NCBI GenBank assembly: GCA_002363155.1
Contig: DEWH01000005.1
Location: 1-64,000, forward strand
DNA: 64,000 bases
Source of the DNA: Ruminococcaceae bacterium UBA3215
GTDB lineage: Bacteria; Bacillota; Clostridia; Oscillospirales; Ruminococcaceae
Direction of reading: 5' to 3'
This document shows positions 33,494-43,609 of the stretch, piece after piece (within the stretch, counting starts at the first letter, position 1; the number at the start of each line of letters is the position of its first letter). The position numbers were made by a program, and so were the translations under genes. The notes beneath the pieces are model-generated. The model saw nothing but the letters and a program-made list of their open reading frames with translations, searched no databases and was not told where the DNA came from.

Positions 33494-35577
33494 ATGAAAT
33501 TTTTTCTTAAACGTTTTGCCCCTGAAGGCAGAAAGCTGCTGTTATCGGTTGGATCATTGCGGTAATAAACGGGTTCGCGGGCGGTGTGATCTCATACACC
33601 TCAGGCTTTGACAAGAATCTGCTGATATCCGGCGTAGTATTTGTTCTTATGGCAGCGCTGTTCGGATATTTCAAGCTGTACAGGCTCTATTTCGGGAATA
33701 TCCTTCCTGTGCATATCGGAGCTCTGCTGTACGCAAATATCTTTTCTTCGCATCTTCTTACTCCGAACGAGTATGAGACCGATATCGGAATGGTGCTGGT
33801 ATATGTATCGCGTACCGTGCTGCTGTTTATGCTTCTGGAAGTAATTTTCAGACTGCTGATGCTGCTTTCCGACAAGACCGGAGATCACCCGGAAAATTTC
33901 AAGTGGGCGCTGCTGAGCAGTTTTCCGCTTTTCTTTACAGTGAATTTTTATCTTCCTTCGGAAACATATATTGAAAACTACAAGGATTTCTATTACAGGT
34001 ATATTGATTTTGCGCCTTATCTTGCTGTAAGGACAGTGGTATTTACTGTAGTTGCCGCAAGCGTTCTCTCCACTTTTGCCGAAAAGCGCGCGGGTATATT
34101 TATGCGTGTTCTTTCGGGCCTTATGTTCGGGGTTTACGCACAGTACATGTTTATGAATTCAGGAATAAGGACTGTCGCGGGAGACCCGATCGACTGGGAA
34201 AGCCTTACCGGAAGCGGCATTGTTAATATAGTCATCTGGGTGGTGCTGCTGTTCCTTCCGTTTGCGGCATACCTGATATCGGTGAAGCTGAAAGGCAGCG
34301 CGAAGAAAACAGTCGGACGTGCACCGTACTATTTAAGCGGTTTTATAGGCGCTGTGGAGTTTATATCTGTTATTGTGCTGATGCTGACAACTGAGGCTGA
34401 TCTTCTTCATTATAATTTTGTCGGCATACTTTCCAACGAGGAGCAGTTCACGATATCAAAAAACCAAAATATCTTCACTCTCGTAATCGACATGGGCGAT
34501 GTCAATATGTTTGAAGAAGAGATGAAGAATGATCCTGCATCTTTTGAGTGCCTTAAGGACTTCACTTTTTATGACAACTGCTCCATGAAATGTGACTCCA
34601 CGAATATATCATTGCCTTCCATGCTTACCGGCGGTGAGGTATATGATACAGAGACATTGGATCAGTGGTACGATGAGATCTGGTCTTCCGAAAGAGCGGA
34701 GACGTTCTATTCAAGACTGCACGAGAACAATTATAGGGTAAATATGTTCGGCGATTTCCAGTACGATTATCTTGATCTTACCGGAAAAGCAGATAATGTT
34801 ATAAAAGCAGAGGGACAGTTCAATATCAACAGGCTTCTTTTCAACAGTATAGATAATATGTCCGGGTTCAGATATATGCCTCTGCTTATAAAGCAATTCG
34901 TTGAGCCGGACTGGAGCATGATCAATCACGGTGTTGTCATTCAGAAACAGTGTTATCACAGCAATTCTGAAATTCTGAACAATCTCAGACTTAAGCTGTC
35001 CGACAATGACAGTAATTATTTTATCATTGAGCATATACTTGGCATGCACTGGCACGGCTGGTGGGCGAACGGCAAGGAAGGCTCGATGGACCAGACAAAG
35101 AGCATTGTAAACAATTATATACAGCAATTCAAGGAACTTGGCAAGTACGATGACTCTGTAATTATAATTACCGCTGATCACGGTGTACATGCCGAGCCGG
35201 ACGATATGCCGATCTTTTATATAAAGCGTGCCGGCGAAAGTCACGACGCTATGCAGATATCTCATGCCCCGATCCAGCTTCTCGATTTCCAGGCTACCTG
35301 TCTTGATCTGCTCGGACTTGAAAAAGAGGGCGACGAGGAAATGTTCGGCAGATCTATATTTGATATCGGAGAAGACGAGGAGCGAGAACGTCTTGTTTTC
35401 CAGCGTGAACAGTATGAAATAACAGGAGACCCCAATGCCTACGGTTATAACAATCCCGATAAAGTCGATATGCTGTGGGGATATTACTATACCGGAGACA
35501 GATACGATCTTGCGAAAAAGGAAGGATCCCAGCCGCCTGATGTTGTACACAGAATAGTCATGGGATATGACGGCTGA
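33494..35577 (+). pseudogene. Membrane sulfatase-like (AlkP superfamily) gene with N-terminal frameshift
   Basis: A well-placed start (GGAG then ATG at 33494) reads MKFFLKRFAPEGRK and then hits a stop at 33561-33563. The adjoining frame continues with AAVIGWIIAVINGFAGG and runs open to 35577. One base seems lost near 33525-33545. An internal GTG at 33586 could give a 663-aa product lacking the first helix start. The body has about seven membrane helices (to residue about 270), then an alkaline-phosphatase-superfamily domain: VIDMGDVN, KCDSTNISLPSMLTGG (likely nucleophile in this block) and IITADHGVHAEPD. LtaS-type phosphoglycerol transferases share this layout. It interrupts the flagellar operon between fliI and fliJ and looks lower in GC than its neighbours. 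Confidence 0.75.
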
Positions 35578-35612
35578 TAAGATAAGCGTCCGCGGAAGGA
35601 GGGATATGCCGG

Positions 35613-36065
35613 GTGAAGAAATTTGTATTCACGCTTCAGAACCTGAAAGAATTCCGTGAGCAGACTCTTGATACGGAAAAGGGTACGCTTGCCGAGATGC
35701 GCGTGGAACTTGTGGAGATGGAAGCGCAGCTTGAGCATATCCTTGAGGAACTTGCGAAACTCAACCGTGATCTGCTGGAGCTTTATGCCAAAGGCACCAC
35801 GGCGAATGACATCTCCGTACATAAGCGATATATCAACGCCAAGCAGCAGGAGCTGCACCAGATGAGGCATCAGATACTTATGCAGAACCGCAAGATAGAG
35901 CAGCAGCTCCAGGCTGTCATAGACGCGACACAGGAATTGTCGAAGCTCGAAAGGCTTGAAGAGCATCAGCTCGATGATTACAAGGCTGCCGAGCAGAAAG
36001 AGACCGAGCAGTTCATAGAGGAATTCGTTTCCAACGCCGACTGGCGGAAGCAGCACGCGGAGTAA
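35613..36065 (+). CDS. fliJ: Flagellar export chaperone FliJ
   Basis: 150 aa, almost wholly coiled coil, of usual FliJ length. It opens KFVFTLQNLKEFREQTLDTEK and has the paired helices LEELAKLNRDLLELYAKG and ELHQMRHQILMQNRKIEQQL. FliJ forms the central stalk in the FliI ring and escorts chaperones. The start is GTG at 35613 after AAGGAGG. It is the last gene of this operon; a strong terminator follows. Confidence 0.88.
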   Translation: MKKFVFTLQNLKEFREQTLDTEKGTLAEMRVELVEMEAQLEHILEELAKLNRDLLELYAKGTTANDISVHKRYINAKQQELHQMRHQILMQNRKIEQQLQAVIDATQELSKLERLEEHQLDDYKAAEQKETEQFIEEFVSNADWRKQHAE

Positions 36066-36084
36066 ATGTGTTTCTGACAAATAG

Positions 36085-36120
36085 AAAATCCCGATAAGAA
36101 CGTCATCTTATCGGGATTTT
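36085..36120. terminator. Bidirectional terminator between fliJ and trpA
   Basis: AAAATCCCGATAAGA (36085-36099) pairs with TCTTATCGGGATTTT (36106-36120), a perfect 15-bp stem, with T-rich ends on both strands. Confidence 0.93.
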
Positions 36121-36170
36121 TGCTGTATTCGGACGAATGTATATACTATTATATATAAGCATTCACACAG

Positions 36171-36947
36171 TCATGCTTCGCTTACCGCGTCTTTCATGGA
36201 TTTTACATACTCTCCGACGAACGGTGCGGAATCTCTGCCGTGTTCGCCGATCATTCTCACGATAGCGGAACCGACGATAACCCCGTCCGACACCGCGGAC
36301 ATCTTCTTTGCCTGTTCCGGCGAGGATATGCCGAAGCCTACTGCGCAGGGGATATCCGTGTATCTGCGTACAGCGTCAGTGATCGATGCTATATCCGTCT
36401 TTATCTCGCTGCGAACACCTGTGACTCCGAGACTCGACACGATGTACAGAAATCCTTCGGCGCCGCGGGCGATCTTTTCGATACGCGCATCAGATGTCGG
36501 CGCGATGAGCGATATCAGATCAATGCCGTACTTTCTGCATGTCGGCGCAAATTCCTCCTTTTCCTCGAAGGGAACGTCCGGGAGAATTATCCCGTCTATT
36601 CCGATCTCGGCGCAGGTCTTTGCGAATCTTTCCGTGCCGTAGGAGAAAACCACATTCGCGTATGTCATGAATACCAGCGGGATATGCACGTCTTTGCGCA
36701 GCTCCCTTACAAAGTCAAAGATCTTGTCGGTTGTGACATTCCCCGACAAAGCGCGGATATTTGCCGCCTGTATCACAGGACCTTCCGCCGTCGGATCCGA
36801 GAACGGTATTCCGAGTTCTATAAGGTCCGCCCCGTTCTTCACCATTTCCCGCACTACCCTGCCTGTCGTTTCGAGATCCGGATCTCCGCAGGTCACAAAC
36901 GGGATAAAAGCCTTTCCGTTTCTGAATGCTTCCTTTATATTACTCAT
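36171..36947 (-). CDS. trpA: Tryptophan synthase alpha chain
   Basis: 258 aa. [34 protein letters not shown] (catalytic Glu near 42 and Asp), LPDVPFEE and [15 protein letters not shown] are typical TrpA blocks. It splits indole-3-glycerol phosphate to indole, which passes to TrpB. It overlaps the end of trpB by 8 bases, so translation is coupled. Last gene of the trp operon. Confidence 0.96.
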   Translation of the reverse strand: MSNIKEAFRNGKAFIPFVTCGDPDLETTGRVVREMVKNGADLIELGIPFSDPTAEGPVIQAANIRALSGNVTTDKIFDFVRELRKDVHIPLVFMTYANVVFSYGTERFAKTCAEIGIDGIILPDVPFEEKEEFAPTCRKYGIDLISLIAPTSDARIEKIARGAEGFLYIVSSLGVTGVRSEIKTDIASITDAVRRYTDIPCAVGFGISSPEQAKKMSAVSDGVIVGSAIVRMIGEHGRDSAPFVGEYVKSMKDAVSEA

Positions 36948-38124
36948 AGATATTCTCCCCTCTGTAACGCGCTATTGCCGCGCAGTCCTTATCTCCGCGT
37001 CCGGAGATCGTGATAACTATTATCTTGTCCTTGTCCATTTCCGGAGCTATCTTTATCGCGTGCGCAACTGCGTGAGCGGATTCGATAGCCGGGATAATGC
37101 CCTCTGTTCTTGCGAGAAACTCGAATGCGTTTACGGCTTCGTCGTCGGTCACCGCAACATACTCCGCTCTGCCGGTATCGTGCAGGTAAGCGTGCTCCGG
37201 TCCTATTCCGGGGTAGTCAAGTCCTGCGGATATCGAATATACCGGTGCGATCTGACCGTATTCGTCCTGGCAGAAGTAGGACTTCATTCCGTGGAAGATG
37301 CCGAGCTTTCCGGTATTTATCGTCGCCGCTGTCTCGAATGTATCTATTCCTCGTCCCGCAGCTTCGCAGCCGATAAGCCGGACGTCCTTATCCTCTATGA
37401 AATTGTAGAATGTACCGATAGCGTTCGATCCGCCGCCCACGCAAGCCATTACAACATCGGGCAGCCTGCCTTCCTTTTCAAGCATCTGCTGCTTTATCTC
37501 GCGGGAGATAACAGCCTGGAAATCACGGACGATTGTCGGGAACGGGTGAGGGCCCATTACCGAACCAAGGCAGTAGTGCGTGTCCGCGATACGGTTTGTC
37601 CACTCGCGGAATGTGGCTGATACAGCGTCCTTCAAGGTCGCTGTCCCTTCGGTGACTGAAACCACATCGGCTCCGAGCAGCTTCATGCGGTAAACGTTGA
37701 GAGCCTGGCGCCTGGTATCCTCCTCGCCCATGAATACCACGCACTCCATTCCCATAAGTGCGGCGGCGGTTGCGGTCGCAACTCCGTGCTGACCTGCACC
37801 GGTCTCTGCTATAAGGCGCGTCTTTCCCATTTTCTTCGCAAGAAGTGCCTGACCGAGAACATTGTTTATCTTATGTGCGCCGGTATGGTTAAGATCCTCG
37901 CGCTTCAGGTAGATCTTCGCACCGCCGAGAGTTTTCGTCATCTTCTCCGCGTAATAAAGTCTCGACGGTCTTCCGGCATAATCATTGAAAAGTGCATTAA
38001 GCTCACGGTTGAAATCCGGGTCGTCCTTGTATCTGTTATATGCTTCTTCCAGCTCGGTCACCGCGTTCATAAGCGTTTCGGGGATATACTGCCCGCCGTG
38101 CTGTCCAAATCTTCCTTTGCTCAT
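36940..38124 (-). CDS. trpB: Tryptophan synthase beta chain
   Basis: 394 aa, TrpB1 type. The PLP lysine is in [15 protein letters not shown] (near residue 80), with [25 protein letters not shown] (phosphate loop) and the C-terminal ISGRGDKD. It condenses indole with serine to make tryptophan. GGAACAG precedes the ATG. Confidence 0.97.
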   Translation of the reverse strand: MSKGRFGQHGGQYIPETLMNAVTELEEAYNRYKDDPDFNRELNALFNDYAGRPSRLYYAEKMTKTLGGAKIYLKREDLNHTGAHKINNVLGQALLAKKMGKTRLIAETGAGQHGVATATAAALMGMECVVFMGEEDTRRQALNVYRMKLLGADVVSVTEGTATLKDAVSATFREWTNRIADTHYCLGSVMGPHPFPTIVRDFQAVISREIKQQMLEKEGRLPDVVMACVGGGSNAIGTFYNFIEDKDVRLIGCEAAGRGIDTFETAATINTGKLGIFHGMKSYFCQDEYGQIAPVYSISAGLDYPGIGPEHAYLHDTGRAEYVAVTDDEAVNAFEFLARTEGIIPAIESAHAVAHAIKIAPEMDKDKIIVITISGRGDKDCAAIARYRGENIYE

Positions 38125-38146
38125 AATGGTCTGTTCCTTTCTATAT

Positions 38147-39550
38147 TCAAAATAATCCCACAGTTCTTACCGTGTTTATAAATCGTCTGATCTTGTCGCT
38201 GTCCTTCTGTCCGTCGGTCTCCACGCCGGAGCTTACGTCCACTCCATACGGGCAGTACCTTTCAACCGCTTCCGCCACATTGTCCGGGTCAAGTCCGCCC
38301 GCAAGATAGTAAAGCCTGTCCACATCTTCGAGGTTGTCCCAGTCGAAGCTTTCTCCCGTGCCGCGCCCGTTGTCGAGAAGCAGCATATCCGCCGGAGTTC
38401 TCATTGCCGGGTCAATGTCCGCGGCGCCTTTCACAGTGAATGCCTTCATTACCGGCAGTCCGGTCAGCGCTTTTATCCGATTCACCGTCTCGTCCGGTTC
38501 TGTGCCGTGAAGCTGTATCACATCTATCGCACCTGAACGCGCTATATCACATATCGTATCTATATCCTCGTCAACGAAAACGCCGACTGTCTTTATCCGA
38601 CTGTCAAGTCGTTCCCGGAATCTGAGCGCGGTGTCGGGAGTTATGCAGCGCCGGCTCTTTTTCCAGAAAATGAACCCCGCAAGATCCGGAAGCGTCTCGT
38701 TGAGACAGTCGCAGTCCTGTTCCCTCATTATCCCGCATATCTTTATCTTCGGCATCTTATCACCTCTCAGTTCCCGCAGCTTTTTCCGCTTGTCCGCCGC
38801 ACGCATCAGAGTCTCGCCTATCAGCACCGCGTCAACTTTCGCATCACGCAGCACTTTTATATCCTCCGCGGTCTTTATCCCGCTTTCGGCAACAAAGACC
38901 ACGTTCTCCGGCACCAGTTCCCGCAGCTTTACTGCATTTCCGGTGCTTACCGAGAAATCTCTGAGATTTCTGTTGTTTACGCCGATGACCCGTGCGCCCG
39001 CGTCAAGCGCCATTTTCACTTCGTCTTCGTCGTGTGCTTCCACCAGCGCCGAAAGACCGAGAGTATCGCATATACCGATATATTCCCGGAGCTTTTCCGC
39101 ACCGAGTATAGAGCAGATAAGAAGGACTGCCGACGCTCCAAGTGTTCTTGCTTCGTATATCATATACTCGTCCACGACAAAATCCTTGCGGATACACGGT
39201 ATTTGCACCGCTGCCGCTATTTCGCGCAGATATTCCGTACTTCCGAGGAAGTATTCCGGTTCGGTGAGCACGCTTATGCAGTCGGCACCGGCTTTTTCGT
39301 ATTCCCTCGCAATATCGAGATACGGGAAATCCTCCGCGATCAGTCCTTTTGACGGCGAAGCTTTCTTGCATTCGCATATAAACGATATACCTGTTTTTTT
39401 CAGCGCATTCTCAAATTCAAATCCGAGCTTCGGCATCGCAAGCGCGTCTGCTTTCATCTTCTCCGCCGGTATTGTTTTCTTTGCTTCTGCCACACGCTTA
39501 CGGGTGCTGTCCGCTATCTTATAAAGTATATTTTCCATATTCTCACTCAT
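38147..39550 (-). CDS. trpCF: Fused indole-3-glycerol phosphate synthase / PRA isomerase (TrpC-TrpF)
   Basis: 467 aa. TrpC covers about residues 1-252 ([52 protein letters not shown]). TrpF covers about 265-467 ([74 protein letters not shown]). The fusion does two successive pathway steps. Its ATG (39550) overlaps the trpD stop as ATGAGTGA; a second ATG four codons on has GAGTGA before it. Confidence 0.96.
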   Translation of the reverse strand: MSENMENILYKIADSTRKRVAEAKKTIPAEKMKADALAMPKLGFEFENALKKTGISFICECKKASPSKGLIAEDFPYLDIAREYEKAGADCISVLTEPEYFLGSTEYLREIAAAVQIPCIRKDFVVDEYMIYEARTLGASAVLLICSILGAEKLREYIGICDTLGLSALVEAHDEDEVKMALDAGARVIGVNNRNLRDFSVSTGNAVKLRELVPENVVFVAESGIKTAEDIKVLRDAKVDAVLIGETLMRAADKRKKLRELRGDKMPKIKICGIMREQDCDCLNETLPDLAGFIFWKKSRRCITPDTALRFRERLDSRIKTVGVFVDEDIDTICDIARSGAIDVIQLHGTEPDETVNRIKALTGLPVMKAFTVKGAADIDPAMRTPADMLLLDNGRGTGESFDWDNLEDVDRLYYLAGGLDPDNVAEAVERYCPYGVDVSSGVETDGQKDSDKIRRFINTVRTVGLF

Positions 39551-40562
39551 TCGACATCTTTACAAAGTTGCGGAGAACTTCAAGTGCGGCTCCGCTGTCG
39601 ATAAGTTCTGCCGCTTTCTTAACGCCCTCTGCAAACGAATCTGCCTTTCCGCCCACATATATAGCCGCGCCGGCATTCATCAGCACCGCACTGCGCTTGC
39701 TTCCCCTGTCCTCACCTTTGAGTATTGCTCTTGTGATCTCGGCATTCTCTTCCGGAGTGCCGCCCACAAGCTCGGACTTGTCACATTTCGCAAACCCGAA
39801 ATCCTCCGGCTGTATGGTGTATGTCTTGTACCAGCCGTCACGGAACTCGCAGACCGTAGTCGGGGAGCTGAGGGATATCTCGTCCAGCTTATCCTGCCCG
39901 TAAACCACCATACCGCGCTTCATTCCGAGTGTGGTAAGAACCTGCGCTATGGGCTGGACGAGGTATTCGTCGTAAACGCCAAGCACGATGTACTGCGGGC
40001 TTGCAGGGTTCGTGAGCGGCCCTAATATATTGAACACTGTGCGGAATCCGAGTTCCTTTCTTATCGCGCCCACATATTTCATAGATGTGTGATACTTCTG
40101 CGCGAAGAGGAAACATATACCTACTTTGTCGAGAAGCTCGCGGCACTTGTCCGGCGAAAGATCAATGTTTACTCCCAGTGCTTCAAGGCAGTCCGCAGCT
40201 CCGCATTTTGACGATGCCGCACGGTTGCCGTGCTTTGCGACTTTTACCCCTGCCGCGGCTATTACCATTGCTGACGTGGTGGAGATATTGAAGCTTCCTG
40301 CGTTGTCACCGCCTGTTCCGACTATCTCAAGCACATCGAATCCGTGCTCTACCTTTGTCGCGTGATCTCTCATTGCAGCCGCACAGCCGGATATCTCGGC
40401 AGTCGTTTCTGCTTTTGCGCTTTTTGTGGAAAGTGCAGCTAAAAATGCCGCATTCTGTGTAGGCGTTGTCTCACCGCTCATTATCTCGTTCATTACCGAA
40501 TATGCTTCATCGTAGGTAAGATCCTGCTTCTGAACTATCTTAACAATTGCTTCTTTAATCAT
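39543..40562 (-). CDS. trpD: Anthranilate phosphoribosyltransferase
   Basis: 339 aa, standard length. [20 protein letters not shown] is the PRPP loop, [21 protein letters not shown] the anthranilate site, and [14 protein letters not shown] a family block. It joins anthranilate to PRPP. AGGAGG precedes the ATG. The gap to trpG upstream is filled by repeats. Confidence 0.96.
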   Translation of the reverse strand: MIKEAIVKIVQKQDLTYDEAYSVMNEIMSGETTPTQNAAFLAALSTKSAKAETTAEISGCAAAMRDHATKVEHGFDVLEIVGTGGDNAGSFNISTTSAMVIAAAGVKVAKHGNRAASSKCGAADCLEALGVNIDLSPDKCRELLDKVGICFLFAQKYHTSMKYVGAIRKELGFRTVFNILGPLTNPASPQYIVLGVYDEYLVQPIAQVLTTLGMKRGMVVYGQDKLDEISLSSPTTVCEFRDGWYKTYTIQPEDFGFAKCDKSELVGGTPEENAEITRAILKGEDRGSKRSAVLMNAGAAIYVGGKADSFAEGVKKAAELIDSGAALEVLRNFVKMSNE

Positions 40563-40579
40563 TTTCTTGTCCTCCTTAT

Positions 40580-40689
40580 GACAAATTCACAATTTACAAT
40601 TCACAATTCACAATTGTGGAGCGCGCTCTGCGCGCATATCTGAATCGTGACGAAATTACTTGATTTTGTCCACAGATAGATACTAATTT
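40580..40689. repeat. Dispersed 110-bp repeat, family C (copy 1)
   Basis: It has tandem ACAATTC(AC)-type units, then GGAGCGCGCTCTGCGCGCAT (partly palindromic), then ATCTGAATCGTGACGAAATT...TTTTGTC...AGATAGAT. The reverse complement of 54468-54577 is the same length and differs at only about a dozen positions by eye. It lies between trpG and trpD. Confidence 0.88.
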
Positions 40690-40704
40690 AGTATCGGTCA
40701 TTAA

Positions 40705-40749
40705 ATATAGGGGCAGCGCCCGGTCTCCAAATCTCTCAAAAGTCTCTCA
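40705..40749. repeat. Partial family A repeat at the trpG stop
   Basis: On the minus strand the trpG stop TGA continues GAGACTTTTGAGAGAC..., ending at a GGGCGCTGCCCC-type palindrome. It is a short copy without the long tail. Confidence 0.8.
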
Positions 40750-41316
40750 AAAGTCTCTCAAAAAACTCTTCAGCATCTTCTTTCCGTCCGGTGTCATGAT
40801 CGACTCCGGGTGAAACTGTACGCCGTAGATCGGGTACTCTTTATGCGCGACTGCCATTATCTCGCCGTCTTCTGTCCTTGCCGTAACTTTAAGGCAATCC
40901 GGCATCGTTCCTTCGTCTGCTGCAAGGGAATGATACCGCGCTACCGGAGCTTTCTCCGGCATATCCTCAAATATCCGGCAGCTCCTGTCGAATACCACGT
41001 CAGACTGCTTGCCGTGCATCAGCCGTTTCGCGTATGTTATCCTTGCCCCGAATGCCGCACATATCGCCTGATGCCCGAGGCAGACACCGAGTATCGGTAT
41101 CGTCTTTCCCGCCGTTTTCACGACGTCGATTATCACTCCTGCGTCTTCCGGTCTTCCGGGTCCGGGCGAAATGATGATATGGGAGGGTGCAAGCGCTGTT
41201 ATCTCCTCCGCTGTCATCTCGTCATTGCGTATCACCCTGATATCCGGCTCTATCTCGCCGATATACTGGTACAGGTTGTATGAAAAACTGTCGTAGTTGT
41301 CGATAAGCAGTATCAT
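40747..41316 (-). CDS. trpG: Anthranilate synthase component II (glutamine amidotransferase)
   Basis: 189 aa, class I glutamine amidotransferase. The nucleophile Cys is in LGVCLGHQAI (near residue 79), and the His-Glu pair in QFHPESIMTPDG. HIIISPGPGRPEDAG is the oxyanion block. It supplies ammonia to TrpE. Its ATG overlaps the trpE stop by 4 bases. Confidence 0.96.
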   Translation of the reverse strand: MILLIDNYDSFSYNLYQYIGEIEPDIRVIRNDEMTAEEITALAPSHIIISPGPGRPEDAGVIIDVVKTAGKTIPILGVCLGHQAICAAFGARITYAKRLMHGKQSDVVFDRSCRIFEDMPEKAPVARYHSLAADEGTMPDCLKVTARTEDGEIMAVAHKEYPIYGVQFHPESIMTPDGKKMLKSFLRDF

Positions 41317-42791
41317 TCTTCAAGTTCACCCGCTTCCTTCAGTGCGTTCATTACCGCTTTCGCCTTGTTTATGCACTCCTCGTATTCCTTCTCCGGGACC
41401 GAGTCCGCTACTATTCCCGCTCCGCTTCTCACGAACACCTTTCCGTTCTTCTTGTATGCGATCCGTATTGCTATGCAGGTATCGAGATCGCCGTTGAACG
41501 CCATATATCCTATCGCTCCGCCGTAGATCCCGCGCTTGTTGTTCTCAAGCTCGTTTATCAGCCTGCATGCCCTTATCTTCGGCGCTCCGGAAAGCGTTCC
41601 CGCCGGAAGAACCGCATTTACCGCATCGGCAGCGTCCTTGTCCTCCCTTATTATCCCGCGAACCGTAGAACCTATGTGCATAACGTGCGAGTAGCGCTCT
41701 ATGGTGTGGAGCTTCTCGACTTCCACTGTGCCGAACCGGCTTATCCTGCCGAGATCGTTTCTTCCGAGATCCACCAGCATATTGTGCTCGGCGAGCTCTT
41801 TCTCGTCCCGAAGCAGTTCTTCCTCCAGCGCCTTGTCCTCTTCCGGCGTCTTTCCTCTCGGACGCGTTCCGGCAAGCGGAAATGTGTGCAGCACCCCGTT
41901 TTCCAGCTTTACCAGCGTTTCCGGAGATGCACCTGCCACCTCAACATCGGTGCCGGAGAAGTAGAACATATACGGCGACGGGTTGATCGTCCGGAGCATT
42001 CTGTATGTGTTCAGCAGACTTCCCTCGAACGGTGCGCTCAGTCGGTTTGACAGCACGATCTGGAAGATGTCGCCTTCCCGGATATGCTCCTTCGCTTTCT
42101 CCACCATCGCACAGTACTGCTCCTTGTCAAAGAGCGGGGTTATCTCACCGGTTATGCGTCCGGCAGGCTCGCGCTTTCTCTCGCCGTTTTTCAGCAGATC
42201 GATCATATTCCCGATCTCGCGCATTGCCCGGTTATATTCTGTGTCCACATCGTCATCTTTGCCGATGCCGATATTTGCAATAAGGATTATCTTCTGCAGG
42301 CTGTTGTCGAATGCGATCACCTTGTCGAACAGCATCAGATCGACGTCTTTGAAATGCTCGCTGTCCTCGGTGTCGGTGCGTATCGAAGGCTCGGTGTAGC
42401 CGAGAAAGTCGTATGAGAAGTAGCCTACAAGTCCGCCCGTGAATGCCGGAAGCCCGTCTATCTTCGGGCTTTTGTACCGTCCGAGCACCTGGCGGATAAA
42501 TCCGGAGGGGTCGTCTGTCTCAACGGTAAGGTCGCCGTAACGGAGAACTCCGTCAACGCAGGTAAGCTCGGTTTTCGGCTCATAGCCGAGGAAAGTGTAG
42601 CGTCCCCATGTTGCCTGCTCCGAAACGGATTCGAGCATATAGCAGTGTGATGATACATTTTTGAGAATGCTCAGCACGCGCAGGGGCGTGAACATATCGG
42701 AGAGCATCTCACAGCATACCGGCATAACGCTGTACTTGCCTTCTTCCGCATATTTCTTTGCGGTTTCGCGGTCGGGGTAGAATGTGTGCAT
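41313..42791 (-). CDS. trpE: Anthranilate synthase component I
   Basis: 492 aa. An N-terminal feedback domain carries LLESVS-like MLESVSEQATWGRYTF, the tryptophan-binding site. The chorismate domain has FQIVLSNRLS, PSPYMFYFSG, FPLAGTRPRG, LVDLGRNDLGR, VRGIIRED and GIVADSVPEKEYEE. It makes anthranilate from chorismate. First gene after the T-box leader. Confidence 0.96.
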   Translation of the reverse strand: MHTFYPDRETAKKYAEEGKYSVMPVCCEMLSDMFTPLRVLSILKNVSSHCYMLESVSEQATWGRYTFLGYEPKTELTCVDGVLRYGDLTVETDDPSGFIRQVLGRYKSPKIDGLPAFTGGLVGYFSYDFLGYTEPSIRTDTEDSEHFKDVDLMLFDKVIAFDNSLQKIILIANIGIGKDDDVDTEYNRAMREIGNMIDLLKNGERKREPAGRITGEITPLFDKEQYCAMVEKAKEHIREGDIFQIVLSNRLSAPFEGSLLNTYRMLRTINPSPYMFYFSGTDVEVAGASPETLVKLENGVLHTFPLAGTRPRGKTPEEDKALEEELLRDEKELAEHNMLVDLGRNDLGRISRFGTVEVEKLHTIERYSHVMHIGSTVRGIIREDKDAADAVNAVLPAGTLSGAPKIRACRLINELENNKRGIYGGAIGYMAFNGDLDTCIAIRIAYKKNGKVFVRSGAGIVADSVPEKEYEECINKAKAVMNALKEAGELEE

Positions 42792-42867
42792 ATTTTTTCC
42801 TGCCTTTCTGTTGAATGATTGAATAACTGATTGGATTCCGTGCTTGTGTCAGAACGGCGGTTTATAA

Positions 42868-43190
42868 AAACAAAAAACCCGTCCATGACTTAAACAAAGT
42901 CAAGGACGAGTATAATTACAATTACTCGCGGTGCCACCTTGATTCACGGCTGCATTATTTATACAGCTATGCCCTTTGCGGGATACAAGCATATCCCCGA
43001 TAACTAACGCATATCTACGCGTCGCAGTTTATCCGGCAGCTTTCGCTGTAATGCAGGGCAGAACATCTGCGCCGCATTTTCCGACTGCGCCCTCCGCGGG
43101 CCATTTGATGAACTGTATCACGTCCGGCTCTCACCTGCCCGGACTCTCTGTTGAGTCATTGATCATCTTTATCTCCGCATCACCGGTTTA
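42868..43190 (-). promoter_or_regulatory. T-box riboswitch (tryptophan) controlling the trp operon
   Basis: On the minus strand the leader contains the T-box core AAGGTGGCACCGCG (42927-42940), which pairs with the uncharged tRNA acceptor end. A terminator stem lies at 42876-42910 (GTCCTTGACTT with AAGTCATGGAC), followed by TTTTTTG. Upstream is a long stem I with AGAGAG and GGTGAGAG loops. In the specifier region, CATCAAATGGCCC offers TGG, the Trp codon (43101-43103), which agrees with the genes downstream. Uncharged tRNA-Trp should switch the operon on. Confidence 0.92.
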
Positions 43191-43195
43191 AAGAA

Positions 43196-43224
43196 ATATT
43201 ATCACAAAGTTTGTAGTTTGTCAA
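43196..43224 (-). promoter_or_regulatory. Promoter of the trp operon
   Basis: On the minus strand TTGACA (43219-43224), 17 bp, TAATAT (43196-43201), directly before the T-box leader. Confidence 0.85.
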
Positions 43225-43268
43225 TAGGTTTTCAGAAAAATTTTTTAAAATTTCATTCATCATTACTC

Positions 43269-43301
43269 AAAGCGTCCGCTGCCTTTGGCAGCGGACGCTT
43301 T
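43269..43301. terminator. Perfect 15-bp hairpin between leuS and the trp promoter
   Basis: AAAGCGTCCGCTGCC pairs perfectly with GGCAGCGGACGCTTT around a TTT loop. It probably ends leftover leuS transcription before the trp promoter. The T run is short. The stretch 43302-43490 shows only a loose inverted repeat (GCCGCC/GGCGGC) and no gene. Confidence 0.7.
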
Positions 43302-43494
43302 ACTGAGCTCTGTGTGATTGTCGGTCTATGAAGAGACTTTATATAAGCCCTGCACGGGAGTAACGGATCTGTCCCCCGATTGATGTGAGCGGAAAAGTAG
43401 AATCCGGGATATCAAGCTTACTGTTTATCTGTCAATGAGTCGCCGCCTGTGCAAGATGTGGGATAAATACTCACTCGTGCGGCGGATTCATTTA

Positions 43495-43609
43495 GGGTGT
43501 CCAGCACCCTTTTTTAAAGGGGGATGGCGGGGTCACAGGGGCGGCGCCCCTTCTCTTCAAGTCTCTTCAAGTCTCTTCAAAGTCTCTTCAAAGTCTCAAG
43601 CCTCTCTCA
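43495..43609. repeat. Family A gene-end repeat at the leuS stop
   Basis: On the minus strand TGA of leuS continues GAGAGGCTTGAGACTTTG, then GAAGAGACTT units, GGGGCGCCGCCCC and a CCATCCCCCTTT hairpin ending near a CACCCTAAAT sequence. Confidence 0.85.

Noticed and set aside
38631..39524. 297-codon plus-strand frame across trpCF
   Set aside because: Ser/Phe-rich antisense frame of a clear TrpC-TrpF fusion.
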